The notes: generated by a model from the letters alone, not told the origin. A stretch of DNA of 64,000 nt from Xanthomonas translucens pv. cerealis (GCF_006838285.1 NZ_CP038228.1:3286001-3350000); one strand, 5' to 3'; shown: positions 1-9,419, numbered from the stretch's first letter. A program made the numbers and translations.

Positions 1-1442
1 AGCTCGACCACGCCCTTCTTGTCCACGTCGCGGATCACCGGCACCACCAGCCCGTTCGGGGTGTCGGCGGCGAACCCGATGTGGAAGTACTTCTTCAGGG
101 TCAGGTTCTCGCCAGCCGCATCCAGCGAGGCGTTGAAGTCGGGGAACTGCTTCAGCGCCGCGGCGCTGGCCTTGAGCAGGAAGGCGAGCATGGTCAGCTT
201 GATGCCGGCCTTTTCGTTTTCCTTGTTCAGCGCCACGCGCAGCGCTTCCAGGTCGGTGATGTCGGCCTGTTCGAACTGGGTGACGTGCGGGATCATCGCC
301 CAGTTGCGCGCCAGGTTGGCGCCGGAGATCTTCTTGATCCGCGACAGCGGCTTGACCTCGACCTCGCCAAACTTGGCGAAATCGACTTTCGGCCACGGCA
401 GCAGGCTCAGGCCCTTGCCGCCGCCGGCCGAGCTTGCGCCACCGGCCGCTGCGGCCGGCACGCCGCCGGCCAACGCGGCCTTGACGTAGCGCTGCACGTC
501 GTCCTTGGTGATGCGCCCGCCCTGCTCGGTGCCGCTGACCTGGAACAGGTCAACGCCCAGTTCACGGGCGAACACGCGCACCGCCGGGCTGGCGTAGGGC
601 ACTTTCTGCGGCAGCACGCTGTCGGCGTTGAACTCCACCGGCGGGCTGCTCGGGGTGCCGGCCGACGGCGCGGCCGCGCCCGCCTTGGCCGGCGCCGAGC
701 CTTGCACCTGGGCGATCTCGCGCTGCGCGAGCTTGTCCGGCGCGGCCGAGGCCGGCACCGGCTCCACCCCGCCGCCGGTTTCGGCGCTGGGCTGGATCGC
801 GCCTGCCGCCGGCGCGTCGGCGCTGGCGCCGGCCACTTCGATCAGCGCCACGACCTTGCCTTCGGACAGGCTGTCACCGACCTTGACCTTCAGTTCCTTG
901 ACCACGCCGGCCACCGACGAAGGCACTTCCATCGTCGCCTTGTCCGATTCCAGGGTGACCAGGCTCTGGTCCTTGGCCACGGTATCGCCGACAGCGACCA
1001 GCACCTCGATCACCGGCACGTCGCTGTAGTCGCCGATGTCCGGCACGCGCGCCTCGACGATGCCGGCGCCGCCCGCGGCCGCCGCCGGCTTGCTCGCCTG
1101 CTGCGCGGCCGGCGCCGGCTGGGGCGGTTCCTGCCTGGCCGGCGCTGGCGCGGCCTTGGCCGCTGCTGGGGCCGCTGCCGGCGCGGCGCTGGCGCCGTCC
1201 TCGGCCACTTCGATCAAGGCCACCAGCTTGCCTTCGGACAGGCTGTCGCCGATCTTGACCTTCAACTCCTTGACCACGCCGGCGAACGGCGACGGCACTT
1301 CCATCGTCGCCTTGTCCGACTCGAGGGTGACCAGGCTCTGGTCCTTCTTCACCGTGTCGCCGACCGCCACCAGCACTTCGATTACCGGGACGTCGCTGTA
1401 GTCACCGATATCGGGGACAAGTGCTTCCTTGATTTCGGCCAT
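1..1442 (-). CDS. aceF: Dihydrolipoamide acetyltransferase, E2 of pyruvate dehydrogenase (3' end outside window)
   Basis: E2 core enzyme that moves acetyl groups from the E1-loaded lipoyl arm to CoA in the cytoplasmic pyruvate dehydrogenase complex. Reading leftward from the ATG at 1442, two near-identical lipoyl domains are visible, each with the lipoylation motif ESDKATMEVPS (first lipoyl lysine is residue 44). They are joined by Ala/Pro-rich linkers. A peripheral-subunit-binding domain follows (VPYASPAVRVFARELGVD ... GGRITKDDVQRYV), then the start of the acyltransferase domain. The reading frame runs off the window at ...DKKGVVEL, so roughly the last 110 residues, including the expected HxxxD active site, lie outside. 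The two lipoyl domains are repeated almost exactly at DNA level. Identity is certain; the partner aceE or lpd genes are not in view. Confidence 0.97.
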   Translation of the reverse strand, partial: MAEIKEALVPDIGDYSDVPVIEVLVAVGDTVKKDQSLVTLESDKATMEVPSPFAGVVKELKVKIGDSLSEGKLVALIEVAEDGASAAPAAAPAAAKAAPAPARQEPPQPAPAAQQASKPAAAAGGAGIVEARVPDIGDYSDVPVIEVLVAVGDTVAKDQSLVTLESDKATMEVPSSVAGVVKELKVKVGDSLSEGKVVALIEVAGASADAPAAGAIQPSAETGGGVEPVPASAAPDKLAQREIAQVQGSAPAKAGAAAPSAGTPSSPPVEFNADSVLPQKVPYASPAVRVFARELGVDLFQVSGTEQGGRITKDDVQRYVKAALAGGVPAAAAGGASSAGGGKGLSLLPWPKVDFAKFGEVEVKPLSRIKKISGANLARNWAMIPHVTQFEQADITDLEALRVALNKENEKAGIKLTMLAFLLKASAAALKQFPDFNASLDAAGENLTLKKYFHIGFAADTPNGLVVPVIRDVDKKGVVE

Positions 1443-1686
1443 GCGGGCAACTCCGGCAACTAATGAGGGGGAAACCCCTATTGTGGCGGCCCGCAGCCGC
1501 AGCGCCAACCTTTGCCTGGCAAAAAACCCCGCAGCGGCCGCGCGGCGGCGCCAGGAAGCGCCGGGATGGGCGTGCGCGACGGACTGTACGCCGGCGCATT
1601 GTCCGGCCGCCCGCGTGGCGGCCGCCGGCGCGCGGCCTTCACGGGCGGGCGCCTAGGATGCGCCGCACCCCGACCGGAGTGCCGCC

Positions 1687-2445
1687 ATGCGTGCGTTCGT
1701 GCTGTTGATGTCGCTGGCGATGCCGCTGGTCGCCTGGTTTGCGCGGCGCGGCGCGTTCGGCCCGAGCAACGGCGCGATCTCCGACCGCTACCCGACCCTG
1801 ATCGTCGCCGCCGGCTACGCCTTCGCGATCTGGGGGCCGATCTTCCTGCTCGACCTGGCCTTCGCTGCATGGCAGCTGTCGCCGCGGCGCCGGTGCGACA
1901 GCGCGCTGAAGCGGGTGCGGCTGCCGGCGGCGCTGGGCTTCGGCCTCACCGCGCTGTGGATGCCGGTGTTCTCGCAGCAGCATTTCCTGCTGGCGCTGGC
2001 GGTGATCTGGGCGGCGCTGGCGTGCCTGGCGCTGGCCGCGCTGCGCCTGTCGCGCGATCGGCGCGCCGAGCCGTGGCAGGCGCTGTGGGCCTGGCTACCG
2101 CTGTCGCTGCATGCCGGCTGGCTGTCGCTGGCCGCCTTCCTCGACACCGCGCAGGTGATCGTCGCCTACCGCTGGCTGTCCACCGAGCACATGCTGCCGT
2201 GGAGCCTGCTGCTGTTCGCGCTGGCCGCGGCGCTGCTGCTCGGCCTGAACCGGGCGATGCGCGGCAACCTGGCCTATGTCGCCGCGGCGCTGTGGGCGCT
2301 GGCCGCGGTCTACGTCAAGCAGGCCGGCAGCGGCCTGGACGGTGCGCGCAGCGCGGCCTGGGTGGCGCTGGCGCTGGCCGCGGCGCTGCCGGTGCAGACG
2401 CTGTGGCTGCGGCTGCGCGCGCCGGGGCTGCGCGCGCGCCACTGA
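1687..2445 (+). CDS. TspO/MBR-like integral membrane protein
   Basis: A 252-residue, strongly hydrophobic protein with about six to seven predicted membrane segments. The stretch FAIWGPIFLLDL near residue 46 resembles the first conserved tryptophan-rich block of TspO/MBR-related proteins, although the protein is longer than the usual 150-160 residue TspO. A single conserved-looking lysine (YVKQ) and few charged loops fit an inner-membrane location. The ATG at 1687 follows a weak purine-rich stretch (CCGGAG). Its stop directly abuts the stop of the convergent glycosylase gene. Ligand or function cannot be read from the sequence; a tetrapyrrole or tryptophan-rich sensory role would be inference from the family only. 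Confidence 0.8.
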   Translation: MRAFVLLMSLAMPLVAWFARRGAFGPSNGAISDRYPTLIVAAGYAFAIWGPIFLLDLAFAAWQLSPRRRCDSALKRVRLPAALGFGLTALWMPVFSQQHFLLALAVIWAALACLALAALRLSRDRRAEPWQALWAWLPLSLHAGWLSLAAFLDTAQVIVAYRWLSTEHMLPWSLLLFALAAALLLGLNRAMRGNLAYVAAALWALAAVYVKQAGSGLDGARSAAWVALALAAALPVQTLWLRLRAPGLRARH

Positions 2446-2994
2446 TCAGCGCGGTGCCGGCGCTGCCGACAGCGGCATCAGCCAGGCCTGCAGCGGCGCC
2501 CACGCCTGCTGCAACCGCGGCAGCGAAAAGGCGGCGTTGGCCGGACTGGTCGAGGGCAGCGCCAGCACCGCCAGCGGCGCTTCGCGCGGCGCCAGCTGCG
2601 GCTGCACGAAACGCGCGAACGCCTGCGCCGCCGCGGCGCCGTTGCAGGCGATCGCGCGCAACTGCGGCAATTGCGCGATGCGCGCGGGCAAGGGATTGGG
2701 TACTTCGCTGCCACGCACGATCGCCGTGTCCAGGCTGCCGCGGCGCCGGCACTGGCCGATCACGTCCCACAGGCCCACGCCGCAGGCCTGCATCGCCTGC
2801 AACCGCGCGTCGTAGTCCTGTTGCGGATCGAAACCGCACAGCGCGCCCAGCAGCGGCCACAGGCGATTGCGCGGATGCGCGTAATAGCGGGCGTACTGCA
2901 ACGACATCGCACCGGGCATGGAGCCGAGAATCAGCACCCGGCAATCGTCGCGAATCTGCGCAGGCAAGCCCTGCAATACGTCCTGCATCGTCAC
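2446..2994 (-). CDS. DNA-deoxyinosine glycosylase (uracil-DNA glycosylase superfamily)
   Basis: A 182-residue cytoplasmic base-excision-repair glycosylase expected to remove deaminated purine (hypoxanthine) or uracil from DNA. The N-terminal active-site block reads LGSMPGAMSL, followed by YYAHPRNRLWPLL as in family 6 (hypoxanthine-DNA glycosylase-type) members. The C-terminal DNA-intercalation region reads LPSTSPAN. All three blocks are in the usual order and the length is normal for the family. The gene is convergent with the TspO-like gene and divergent from ompW across about 180 bp. Substrate preference within the superfamily is inferred from motif resemblance. Confidence 0.88.
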   Translation of the reverse strand: MTMQDVLQGLPAQIRDDCRVLILGSMPGAMSLQYARYYAHPRNRLWPLLGALCGFDPQQDYDARLQAMQACGVGLWDVIGQCRRRGSLDTAIVRGSEVPNPLPARIAQLPQLRAIACNGAAAAQAFARFVQPQLAPREAPLAVLALPSTSPANAAFSLPRLQQAWAPLQAWLMPLSAAPAPR

Positions 2995-3176
2995 ATCGCG
3001 CGCATGTGGGTGAATGCCGCCAAGTATTAAAACCTCGTTATTTCAAGCCTTGGCGGCCCGTGCCTGAACAACGCCCGCCTTCGCGGGGCCGGGGTCGGCG
3101 TCGATTCATCTTCTCATCGATACGGTGTGCGCGCCCACTCCTGTGGCCCCACAAAAAAAAGATTGAGGAGATTCCC

Positions 3177-3809
3177 ATGCGGTCCATTCAAATCCTGAGC
3201 CTGGCTGTCGTTTCCGCCCTTGCGTTCGCGCCCGCCGCGTTTGCGCAGGATGCCGACACCGCATCCGGCAAGCGCTTTGCCGTCGTCGGCAGCGCGACCC
3301 TGCTCGACCCCCATTCCAAGCCGGCCAACGGCCTCAATGTCGATGGCGGCCCGGCGCCGACCCTCAGCGCCAGCTGGCTGATCAACGACAACTGGGCCGT
3401 CGAGCTGTGGGGCGCCGCCGACAAGTTCAACCACCGTGTCACCGCCAGCGGCGTGGGCAAGGTCGGTACCGTCGAGCAGCAGCCGCTGGCGCTGAGCGGC
3501 CAGTACCACTTCGGCCAGGCGGACAACGTGTTCCGTCCGTTCGTCGGCGTCGGTTACTACGAGTCCAACTTCAGCAACGAGAAGATCGACGGCCTGTCGG
3601 CCAGCGGCCAGCACGTCGGCCTGGACACCGCCAAGGGCGCGATCGGCACCGTCGGCGTGGACATGAACATCAACTCGACCTGGTTCGCCCGCGCCGATGC
3701 CCGCTACATGCATTCGCGTCCGGAAGTGCAGGTCGCCGGCAGCGGCACCGGCCAGGATCTGAAGCTGGATCCGTGGCTGGTCAGCTTCGGCGTCGGCGCG
3801 CGCTTCTAA
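3177..3809 (+). CDS. ompW: OmpW family outer membrane protein
   Basis: A 210-residue precursor with an N-terminal signal peptide ending AFAQ|DAD (cleavage near residue 23), followed by alternating amphipathic strands and a terminal aromatic residue (GVGARF), as expected for an eight-stranded outer membrane beta-barrel. The paired blocks TLSASWLINDNWAVELW and RPFVGVGYYESNF are typical of OmpW. The ATG at 3177 is preceded by a good GAGGAG ribosome-binding site. The gene is monocistronic: a perfect hairpin terminator follows the stop. OmpW proteins form narrow channels for small hydrophobic compounds; the substrate here is unknown. Confidence 0.95.
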   Translation: MRSIQILSLAVVSALAFAPAAFAQDADTASGKRFAVVGSATLLDPHSKPANGLNVDGGPAPTLSASWLINDNWAVELWGAADKFNHRVTASGVGKVGTVEQQPLALSGQYHFGQADNVFRPFVGVGYYESNFSNEKIDGLSASGQHVGLDTAKGAIGTVGVDMNINSTWFARADARYMHSRPEVQVAGSGTGQDLKLDPWLVSFGVGARF

Positions 3810-3836
3810 GCACGCCTGCAGCACCGCGTCACCTGC

Positions 3837-3865
3837 AAACGGGCCTTCGGGCCCGTTTGTTTTTG
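3837..3865 (+). terminator. Rho-independent terminator after ompW
   Basis: A nine-base-pair perfect stem (AAACGGGCC / GGCCCGTTT) closes on a TTCG tetraloop and is followed by a T-rich tract (TGTTTTTG). It lies 28 bp after the ompW stop and before the convergent membrane-protein gene, so it may act in both directions, since the left arm begins with AAA. Confidence 0.92.
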
Positions 3866-3881
3866 CGTCGCCGCCTGGGGT

Positions 3882-4445
3882 TCAGCGCGGCGAACGGTCG
3901 TAGCCACGGTAGCGATCGAAATGGCGCACACGGCGCCGCAACAGCCACGCATAGGCGCACGCGTAGCCGAGCAACAACGCCGCCGCGCCGAGCAGGTTGG
4001 CATGGCTCATCCAGCCCTGCGCCGGCCACGCCGCACTTTCGTTCATGCTGCGCCAGCCCTGCACCAGGCCGGCGCCGATGCGCGCCACCACCAGCAGCGT
4101 CAAGCCCAGCACCAGCCACAGGTTCGGCGTGTAGTACAGGCCCTGCGGCAGCGGTTCGAACCGGCTCAGCCAGATGCCCAGCGCGCCCAGCGCCAGGCCC
4201 GCCGCCCAGCCGATGCAGGCATACATCGCCGCACCGGGCCACCAGTGCGATGCGATCAATGCGAAGCCCAGCAACACGAGGCTCGACACCAGTGCCGACC
4301 AGAACTGCACGCTGGCCAGCCACGCCCGCGCCTGACGCCGCGCGGTGCCGTAGCGGAAGCGCTGCAGCAGCGACAGCGGCACCAGCACCGCGGTCACCGC
4401 CAGCGCGATCACGATCGCCAGGGGAAGGGCCAGCAGCAACGGCAT
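3882..4445 (-). CDS. Conserved membrane protein downstream of metQ (DUF1453/CcdC-like)
   Basis: A 187-residue protein with about five hydrophobic segments, ending in a basic cytoplasmic tail (RRRVRHFDRYRGYDRSPR). The segment YYTPNLWLVLGLTLLVVARIG resembles the conserved block of DUF1453/CcdC-like membrane proteins, but this assignment is tentative. It starts 12 bp after the metQ stop on the same strand, so it is probably the distal gene of the methionine-importer transcript. Whether it has any part in methionine uptake is not visible. Confidence 0.72.
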   Translation of the reverse strand: MPLLLALPLAIVIALAVTAVLVPLSLLQRFRYGTARRQARAWLASVQFWSALVSSLVLLGFALIASHWWPGAAMYACIGWAAGLALGALGIWLSRFEPLPQGLYYTPNLWLVLGLTLLVVARIGAGLVQGWRSMNESAAWPAQGWMSHANLLGAAALLLGYACAYAWLLRRRVRHFDRYRGYDRSPR

Positions 4446-4457
4446 GCGCAGGCTCGC

Positions 4458-5264
4458 TCAGAACGCCGGCAATACGGCGCCCCGGTACTTGCGTTCGATG
4501 AAGGCCTTGACCTCGGGGCTGGTCAGCGCCTTGGCCAGCTTCTGCACGCGCGGATCGTCCTTGTTGTCGGCACGCGCGACCAGGAAGTTCACGTACGGCG
4601 AGTCCTTGCTCTCGATCGCCAGCGCGTCGCGCGTGGGATTGAGTCCGGCGTCGAGCGCGTAGTTGGTGTTGATCAGGGCCAGATCGACCTGGTCCAGCAC
4701 CCGCGGCAGCATCGCCGAATCCAGTTCGCGGAATTTCAGCTGCTTCGGGTTGGCGACGATGTCGCGCTGGGTGGACAGCGCATTGGCCGGATCCTTGAGC
4801 TTGATGACCCCGGCCTTGTCGAGCAGGATCAGCGCGCGGCTGTTGTTGCTGGGATCGTTGGGGATCACCACGTCGGCGCCCTGCGGCAGCGCGGCCAGCG
4901 CTTTGAAGCGGCGCGAATACGCGCCGAACGGCTCGATATGCACGCCGATCACGGTGACCAGGCCGCTCTTGCGATCGCGGTTGTAGGCGTCCAGGTATGG
5001 CTCGGTCTGGAAATAGTTCACGTCGATCTGCTTCTGCACCACCTGGTCGTTGGGCTGCACGTAATCGTTGAATACGCGCACCTGCAGGGTCACGCCCTGC
5101 TTGGCCAGTAGCGGCTTGACCACCTGCAGGATCTCCGCATGCGGCACCGCGGTGGCGGCGACGCTGAGCGTTGCGTTGTCGGCGCCGGGCGCGGAGGTCT
5201 TGCCGCAGGCGGCCAGGGCGAGCACGGCGGCGCCGAGCAGCAGACGAAGCGGGAGTTTGGTCAT
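4458..5264 (-). CDS. metQ: D-/L-methionine ABC transporter substrate-binding lipoprotein
   Basis: A 268-residue NlpA/MetQ-type lipoprotein that delivers methionine to the MetNI permease. The signal peptide ends in a lipobox (LALAAC, acylated Cys20). Family blocks follow in order: PHAEILQVVKPLL, QPNDQVVQKQIDVNYFQTEPYLD, DVVIPNDPSNNSRALILL, INTNYALDAGLNP and a C-terminal YRGAVLPAF. The ATG at 5264 was chosen because it places the lipobox correctly; an upstream in-frame start at 5342 would add 26 non-signal residues. It is the third gene of metN-metI-metQ, separated from metI by 133 bp. No S-box or SAM riboswitch was recognised upstream. Confidence 0.95.
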   Translation of the reverse strand: MTKLPLRLLLGAAVLALAACGKTSAPGADNATLSVAATAVPHAEILQVVKPLLAKQGVTLQVRVFNDYVQPNDQVVQKQIDVNYFQTEPYLDAYNRDRKSGLVTVIGVHIEPFGAYSRRFKALAALPQGADVVIPNDPSNNSRALILLDKAGVIKLKDPANALSTQRDIVANPKQLKFRELDSAMLPRVLDQVDLALINTNYALDAGLNPTRDALAIESKDSPYVNFLVARADNKDDPRVQKLAKALTSPEVKAFIERKYRGAVLPAF

Positions 5265-5397
5265 GGGCGGGAATCCGGAAACATGGGGAGAACAATGGCG
5301 CGGGCGGCGCTGCGAGCAAGCTAGCAGACCCGGCCGCTGCATGCGGCGAAAGGCCCGTGGCGGCTCTCGTGGAGGAGCGCGAGAAGCGCGATGCGGC

Positions 5398-6093
5398 TCA
5401 ACGCCGGCTGTAATGCGCGACCAGCCGATCGCCGAGCATCTGCAGGCCCTGCACCAGCAACAGCAGCACCACCACGGTGATCAGCGCCACGTCGGCGTGC
5501 GAGCGCTGGTAGCCGTCGCGATAGGCCAGGTCGCCGAGGCCGCCGGAGCCGATCGCGCCGCCCATCGCGGTGAAACCGATCAGCGCGATGGTGGTCACCG
5601 TGGCACCGGCGATCAGCCCCGGCCGCGCCTCGGGCAGCAGCACCCTTGTCACCAGTTGCCGGGTGGTCGCGCCCATCGCCAGGCTGGCCTCGACCACGCC
5701 GCGGTCCACTTCGCGCAGCGCCGTCTCCACCAGCCGCGCGTAGAACGGCGCCGCGCCCACCACCAGCGGCAGGATCGCGCCGCGCACGCCCAGCGAGGTG
5801 CCCATCGCCCACAGCGTCAGCGGGATCATCGCGATCATCAGGATGATGAAGGGCACCGAGCGCAGCACGTTGATCGCCAGCGCCAGCACGCCGTACAGCA
5901 GCGGCCGCTGGTGGGTCTGGCGCGGCCCGGTCAGGAACAGCAGCACGCCCAGCGGCAGGCCGATCAGCAGGGTCAGCGGCAGCGCGCCGCCGAGCATCAG
6001 CAGCGTGTCCAGCGTAGCGTTGCCGATCTCAGCCCATTTACCGGCGTCGAGATTGCGGAAGAAGCCAGTGGCGGCGGTGGCGAACGGGATCAT
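5398..6093 (-). CDS. metI: Methionine ABC transporter permease
   Basis: A 231-residue inner-membrane permease of the methionine importer with about five membrane spans. The BPD_transp_1 coupling (EAA) loop is visible as [24 protein letters not shown], the part that contacts the MetN ATPase. The N-terminal ATG at 6093 overlaps the metN stop by four bases (ATGA), indicating translational coupling. Much longer upstream extensions of this frame run inside metN and are shadows. Length and topology match the family. Confidence 0.96.
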   Translation of the reverse strand: MIPFATAATGFFRNLDAGKWAEIGNATLDTLLMLGGALPLTLLIGLPLGVLLFLTGPRQTHQRPLLYGVLALAINVLRSVPFIILMIAMIPLTLWAMGTSLGVRGAILPLVVGAAPFYARLVETALREVDRGVVEASLAMGATTRQLVTRVLLPEARPGLIAGATVTTIALIGFTAMGGAIGSGGLGDLAYRDGYQRSHADVALITVVVLLLLVQGLQMLGDRLVAHYSRR

Positions 6094-7097
6094 CGACGCA
6101 GCTCCTCGACATGCACGCCTGCGGCGACGAACCCGGCCTGCGCCGTGTCCAGGTCGCCACCGACCAGGGCCACGGTCAGCTGGCCGTACGGGGTGTCCTT
6201 GATCCGGTCGATGCGCCCGGACAGGATGTTGTAGTCCACCGCGGTCGCACGCGCGATGCGCCCGAGCAGCGGGGCGTAGGTGTCGCCGCCGAGGAAGGTC
6301 AGGCGCAGGATGCGCCCGGCCACCGCAGTGAAGTCGCGATGCAGTTCGCCCTCGTCCACGTGTTCGGCCTCGGACACGAAGCGGCGCGTGGTCGGATGGC
6401 GCGGGTGCAGGAACACCTCGGTGACCGGCCCGCTCTCGACCAGGTGCCCGGCGTCGAGCACCGCCACGCGGTCGCAGACGCGGCGGATCACGTCCATCTC
6501 GTGGGTGATCAGCACGATGGTCAGGCCCAGCTCGCGGTTGATCTGCGCCAGCAGGCGCAGCACCGAGGCGGTGGTCTGCGGATCCAGCGCGCTGGTGGCC
6601 TCGTCGCACAGCAGGATCTGCGGCCCGGTGGCCAGTGCGCGGGCGATGCCGACGCGCTGCTTCTGCCCGCCCGACAGCTGCGCCGGATACTTGTTGGCGT
6701 GCTCGGCCAGGCCGACCCGGGCCAGCAGCTCGGCCACCCGCGCCTCGATCTGCGCGCGCTGGGTGCCGGCCAGTTCCAGCGGGAAGGCGACATTGCCGGC
6801 CACGCTACGCGAGGACAGCAGATTGAAGTGCTGGAAGATCATGCCGATGCGCCGGCGCAGCGTGCGCAGCCCGGCACGGTCCAGCGCGGTGACGTCCTCG
6901 CCGTCGATCAGCAAGCGCCCGCCGCTGGGTTCCTCGAGCCGGTTGATCAGGCGGATCAGCGTGGACTTGCCGGCGCCGGAATGGCCGATGATGCCGAACA
7001 CCTCGCCGGCGCGGATCTCCAGGTCGAGCGGATGCAAGGCCACGACCGCTTGGCCGGCGACGGAGTAGGACTTGTGCAGGTGCTCGAACTGGATCAA
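6090..7097 (-). CDS. metN: Methionine ABC transporter ATP-binding protein
   Basis: A 335-residue ATPase that powers methionine import. Walker A is GHSGAGKST (residues 38-46), the ABC signature is LSGGQKQR, Walker B is [13 protein letters not shown], and the switch histidine lies in [10 protein letters not shown]. The last 90 or so residues form the NIL regulatory domain that binds methionine and gives trans-inhibition in known MetN proteins. No ATG fits the N-terminus: the family start ([12 protein letters not shown]) requires the TTG at 7097, and no strong ribosome-binding site precedes it. The longer in-frame extension to 7940 lies within the antisense of the EamA gene and is rejected. Confidence 0.95.
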   Translation of the reverse strand: MIQFEHLHKSYSVAGQAVVALHPLDLEIRAGEVFGIIGHSGAGKSTLIRLINRLEEPSGGRLLIDGEDVTALDRAGLRTLRRRIGMIFQHFNLLSSRSVAGNVAFPLELAGTQRAQIEARVAELLARVGLAEHANKYPAQLSGGQKQRVGIARALATGPQILLCDEATSALDPQTTASVLRLLAQINRELGLTIVLITHEMDVIRRVCDRVAVLDAGHLVESGPVTEVFLHPRHPTTRRFVSEAEHVDEGELHRDFTAVAGRILRLTFLGGDTYAPLLGRIARATAVDYNILSGRIDRIKDTPYGQLTVALVGGDLDTAQAGFVAAGVHVEELRR

Positions 7098-7204
7098 CGC
7101 GCGGGGACCGGCAGCGGAAGGGGGCGCAAAGCCTAGCAGGCCAGGCCTGCAGGCGTTATTCCATTCGATTCTAACGCGTGCGCCTGGAGCGCCGCCGGCA
7201 CCCG

Positions 7205-8101
7205 CTAGGGATGCGCCAGCGGCGGCGGGCGCACCGTGGCGTGGACCCGCTCGCGGTGCAGCAGGTACAGCCCGCTGGCGACGATGATCGCTGCGCCCAG
7301 CCAGGTCCAGGCGTCGGGCAGCTTGCGCCACAGCAGCCAGTCCCACGGGATCACCCAGATCAGGCCGCTGTACTCCAACGGCGCGATCAGCGAGGCGTCG
7401 CCGCGGCGGAACGCCTGGGTCAAGGCCACCTGCGCCAGCGCGCCGGCCAGGCCGAGCGTGGCGATCCAGCCAGCATCGGCCAGGCGCAGCGGGAGCCAGG
7501 CCGGCCACGCCAGCGCACCGGCGCCCAGCGCCATGATCAGCAGGAACCAGACCACCAGCGACTGCGGCGTCTCGGTACGCGCCAGCAGGCTGACCAGCAC
7601 CACCGCGAGCGCATAGGCGGTGGCCGCCAGCAGCACCATCACCCCCGGCAACGACACGAAGCCGCCCACGCCGGGGCGCAGCACCACCAGCACGCCGACC
7701 AGGCCGATGCCGATCGCGGCCCAGCGCCGCGGGCCGACCTGCTCGCCCAGCAGCGGCACCGACAACGCCGTCACCAGCAGCGGCGCGACGAAGTAGATCG
7801 TGTAGGCGGTGGACAGCGGCAGGCTGCGCAGCGCCCAGGCGAAGCAGCCGATCATCGCGATGCCGAGCACGCCGCGCAGCAGGTGCAGGCCCCAGCGCAC
7901 CGGCAGGATCGACCGCGGGCCGGCGGTGGCCAGCACCCACAGCAGCACGAACGGCAGCGAGGCGCCGCCGCGCAGCGTGGCCACCTGCAGCGCCGGATAG
8001 TGCGCGGTCAGCAGCTTCATCGCCGCATCCATCAGCGCGAAGCAGGCGACCGCCGCGATCATCCAGGCAGCGGCCGCGGCGTTGGAACGGGAGCTGGGCA
8101 T
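7205..8101 (-). CDS. EamA/DMT superfamily transporter
   Basis: A 298-residue inner-membrane protein with ten predicted transmembrane segments arranged as two EamA repeats; the second repeat contains [17 protein letters not shown] near the C-terminus. Members export metabolites or transport nucleotide-sugar-like solutes, but the substrate cannot be deduced. The ATG at 8101 gives an N-terminus that enters the first membrane span after about 12 residues. A longer frame upstream would run through the antisense of yajQ. It is transcribed in the same direction as metNIQ but separated by about 100 bp. Confidence 0.9.
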   Translation of the reverse strand: MPSSRSNAAAAAWMIAAVACFALMDAAMKLLTAHYPALQVATLRGGASLPFVLLWVLATAGPRSILPVRWGLHLLRGVLGIAMIGCFAWALRSLPLSTAYTIYFVAPLLVTALSVPLLGEQVGPRRWAAIGIGLVGVLVVLRPGVGGFVSLPGVMVLLAATAYALAVVLVSLLARTETPQSLVVWFLLIMALGAGALAWPAWLPLRLADAGWIATLGLAGALAQVALTQAFRRGDASLIAPLEYSGLIWVIPWDWLLWRKLPDAWTWLGAAIIVASGLYLLHRERVHATVRPPPLAHP

Positions 8102-8209
8102 GCGCGGATTATCGCCGCGATCGGCGGCAGCGCGCAGCGGCGCGAACGCGCCGGCAGCGGCGCTGCGGCGAGATCGGTAGGATAGGCGGTCTTTTCCCGA
8201 GGAACTGCC

Positions 8210-8692
8210 ATGCCTTCCTTCGATGTCGTCTCCGAAATCGACAAGCACGAACTGACCAATGCCATCGACCAGGCGAACCGCGAGCTGTCGACCCGCTTCG
8301 ACTTCAAGGGCGTGGAGGCCAGCTTCGAACTCGACGACCAGGTCATCAACCAGGCCGCGCCGAGCGACTTCCAGGTCAAGCAGATGACCGACATCCTGCG
8401 CGCGCGGCTGATCGCGCGCGGCATCGACGTGCGCTGTCTGGAATTCGGCGACGTGGAGACCAACCTGGCCGGCGCGCGGCAGAAGGTCACGGTCAAGCAG
8501 GGCATCGAGCAGAAGCTGGCCAAGAAGATCGTCGCCGCGATCAAGGACGCCAAGCTCAAGGTGGAAGCGCAGATCAACGGCGACAAGCTGCGCATCAGCG
8601 GCAAGAAGCGCGACGACCTGCAGGACGTGATGGCGCTGCTGAAGAAGAGCGATTTCGAGCTGCCGCTGCAGTTCGAGAATTTCCGCGACTGA
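8210..8692 (+). CDS. yajQ: YajQ family cyclic-di-GMP-binding protein
   Basis: A 160-residue cytoplasmic protein with the hallmark N-terminus MPSFDVVSEIDKHEL and the FDFKG, VKQGIEQKLAKKIV and LRISGKKRDDLQ blocks of the DUF520/YajQ family. In Xanthomonas campestris the homologue XC_3703 is a reported cyclic-di-GMP effector that works with a LysR-type regulator in virulence gene control; that role here is by homology. It is divergent from the EamA gene and sits upstream of a DUF1415 gene. Three other cyclic-di-GMP-type or signalling proteins occur farther right in this window, but no regulatory link is visible. Confidence 0.96.
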   Translation: MPSFDVVSEIDKHELTNAIDQANRELSTRFDFKGVEASFELDDQVINQAAPSDFQVKQMTDILRARLIARGIDVRCLEFGDVETNLAGARQKVTVKQGIEQKLAKKIVAAIKDAKLKVEAQINGDKLRISGKKRDDLQDVMALLKKSDFELPLQFENFRD

Positions 8693-8762
8693 GCCGCGCG
8701 CGGCGGCACGCCCGCCGTCCGCTTCGCCCGATCGCCGCCCGCCCTCGCCCGCTGGAATCGCC

Positions 8763-9311
8763 TTGAACCACCTCGACCCCAACTCAGATCCGATCGCCGC
8801 AACCCGCCTATGGCTGGAGCGCGCGGTGATCGGCCTGAACCTGTGCCCGTTCGCCAAGGCGGTGCACGTCAAGCAGCAGATCCGCTACGTGCTCAGCGAC
8901 GCGACCACGCCGGAGGCGTTGCTGGAGGAGTTGAGCGAGGAACTGCTGTTGCTGCGCGACACGCCGGCCGCGCAGATCGACACCACGCTGATCGTGCATC
9001 CGCAGGTGCTGGGCGATTTCCTGGACTACAACGATTTTCTCGACAACGCCGACGCCGCGGTGGACGCGCTGAACCTGCACGGCATCCTGCAGGTGGCCAG
9101 CTTCCATCCGCACTACCAGTTCGCCGGCACCGCGCGGGACGACATCGGCAACTACACCAACCGCGCGCCCTTCCCCACCTTGCACCTGCTGCGCGAGGAC
9201 AGCGTCGAACGCGCCGTGGCCGCATTCCCGGACGCGGACGTGATCGTGGAGCGCAATCTGCAGACGTTGGAACAGCTGGGGCTGGACGGGTGGAAAAAGC
9301 TGTTCGCGTAA
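8763..9311 (+). CDS. DUF1415 domain protein
   Basis: A 182-residue soluble protein of the DUF1415 family. Diagnostic blocks are WLERAVIGLNLCPFAKAV near the N-terminus, with a conserved Cys, and ASFHPHYQFAGT in the middle. The natural N-terminus (MNHLDPNS) needs the TTG at 8763. It follows yajQ by 70 bp on the same strand and may be co-transcribed. Biochemical function is unknown. A perfect REP palindrome lies about 40 bp downstream. Confidence 0.92.
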   Translation: MNHLDPNSDPIAATRLWLERAVIGLNLCPFAKAVHVKQQIRYVLSDATTPEALLEELSEELLLLRDTPAAQIDTTLIVHPQVLGDFLDYNDFLDNADAAVDALNLHGILQVASFHPHYQFAGTARDDIGNYTNRAPFPTLHLLREDSVERAVAAFPDADVIVERNLQTLEQLGLDGWKKLFA

Positions 9312-9351
9312 CGCGCAAAGCGCATCCGGATCGTGTCTCCCTGCAAGACCC

Positions 9352-9419
9352 TGTAGGAGCGGCTTCAGCCGCGACAGACGTTATGGGTAACGCTCGTCGC
9401 GGCTGAAGCCGCTCCTACA
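9352..9419. repeat. GTAG-type REP pair forming a perfect inverted repeat
   Basis: Two 24-bp arms (9352-9375 and 9396-9419), beginning TGTAGGAGCGGCTTCAGCC and perfectly complementary, flank a 20-bp spacer. Each arm is itself a small palindrome (GGCTTCAGCC). This is the GTAG-terminal REP type known from Xanthomonas and Stenotrophomonas. It lies between convergent genes and may serve as a bidirectional terminator. Degenerate relatives occur at 11779, 17444-17700 and 25083-25254. Confidence 0.9.

Noticed and set aside
1512..3809. 765-codon open frame on the plus strand
   Set aside because: It runs antisense to the glycosylase and out of frame through the TspO-like gene, is Arg/Ala-rich, and only its last 210 codons are a real gene (ompW).
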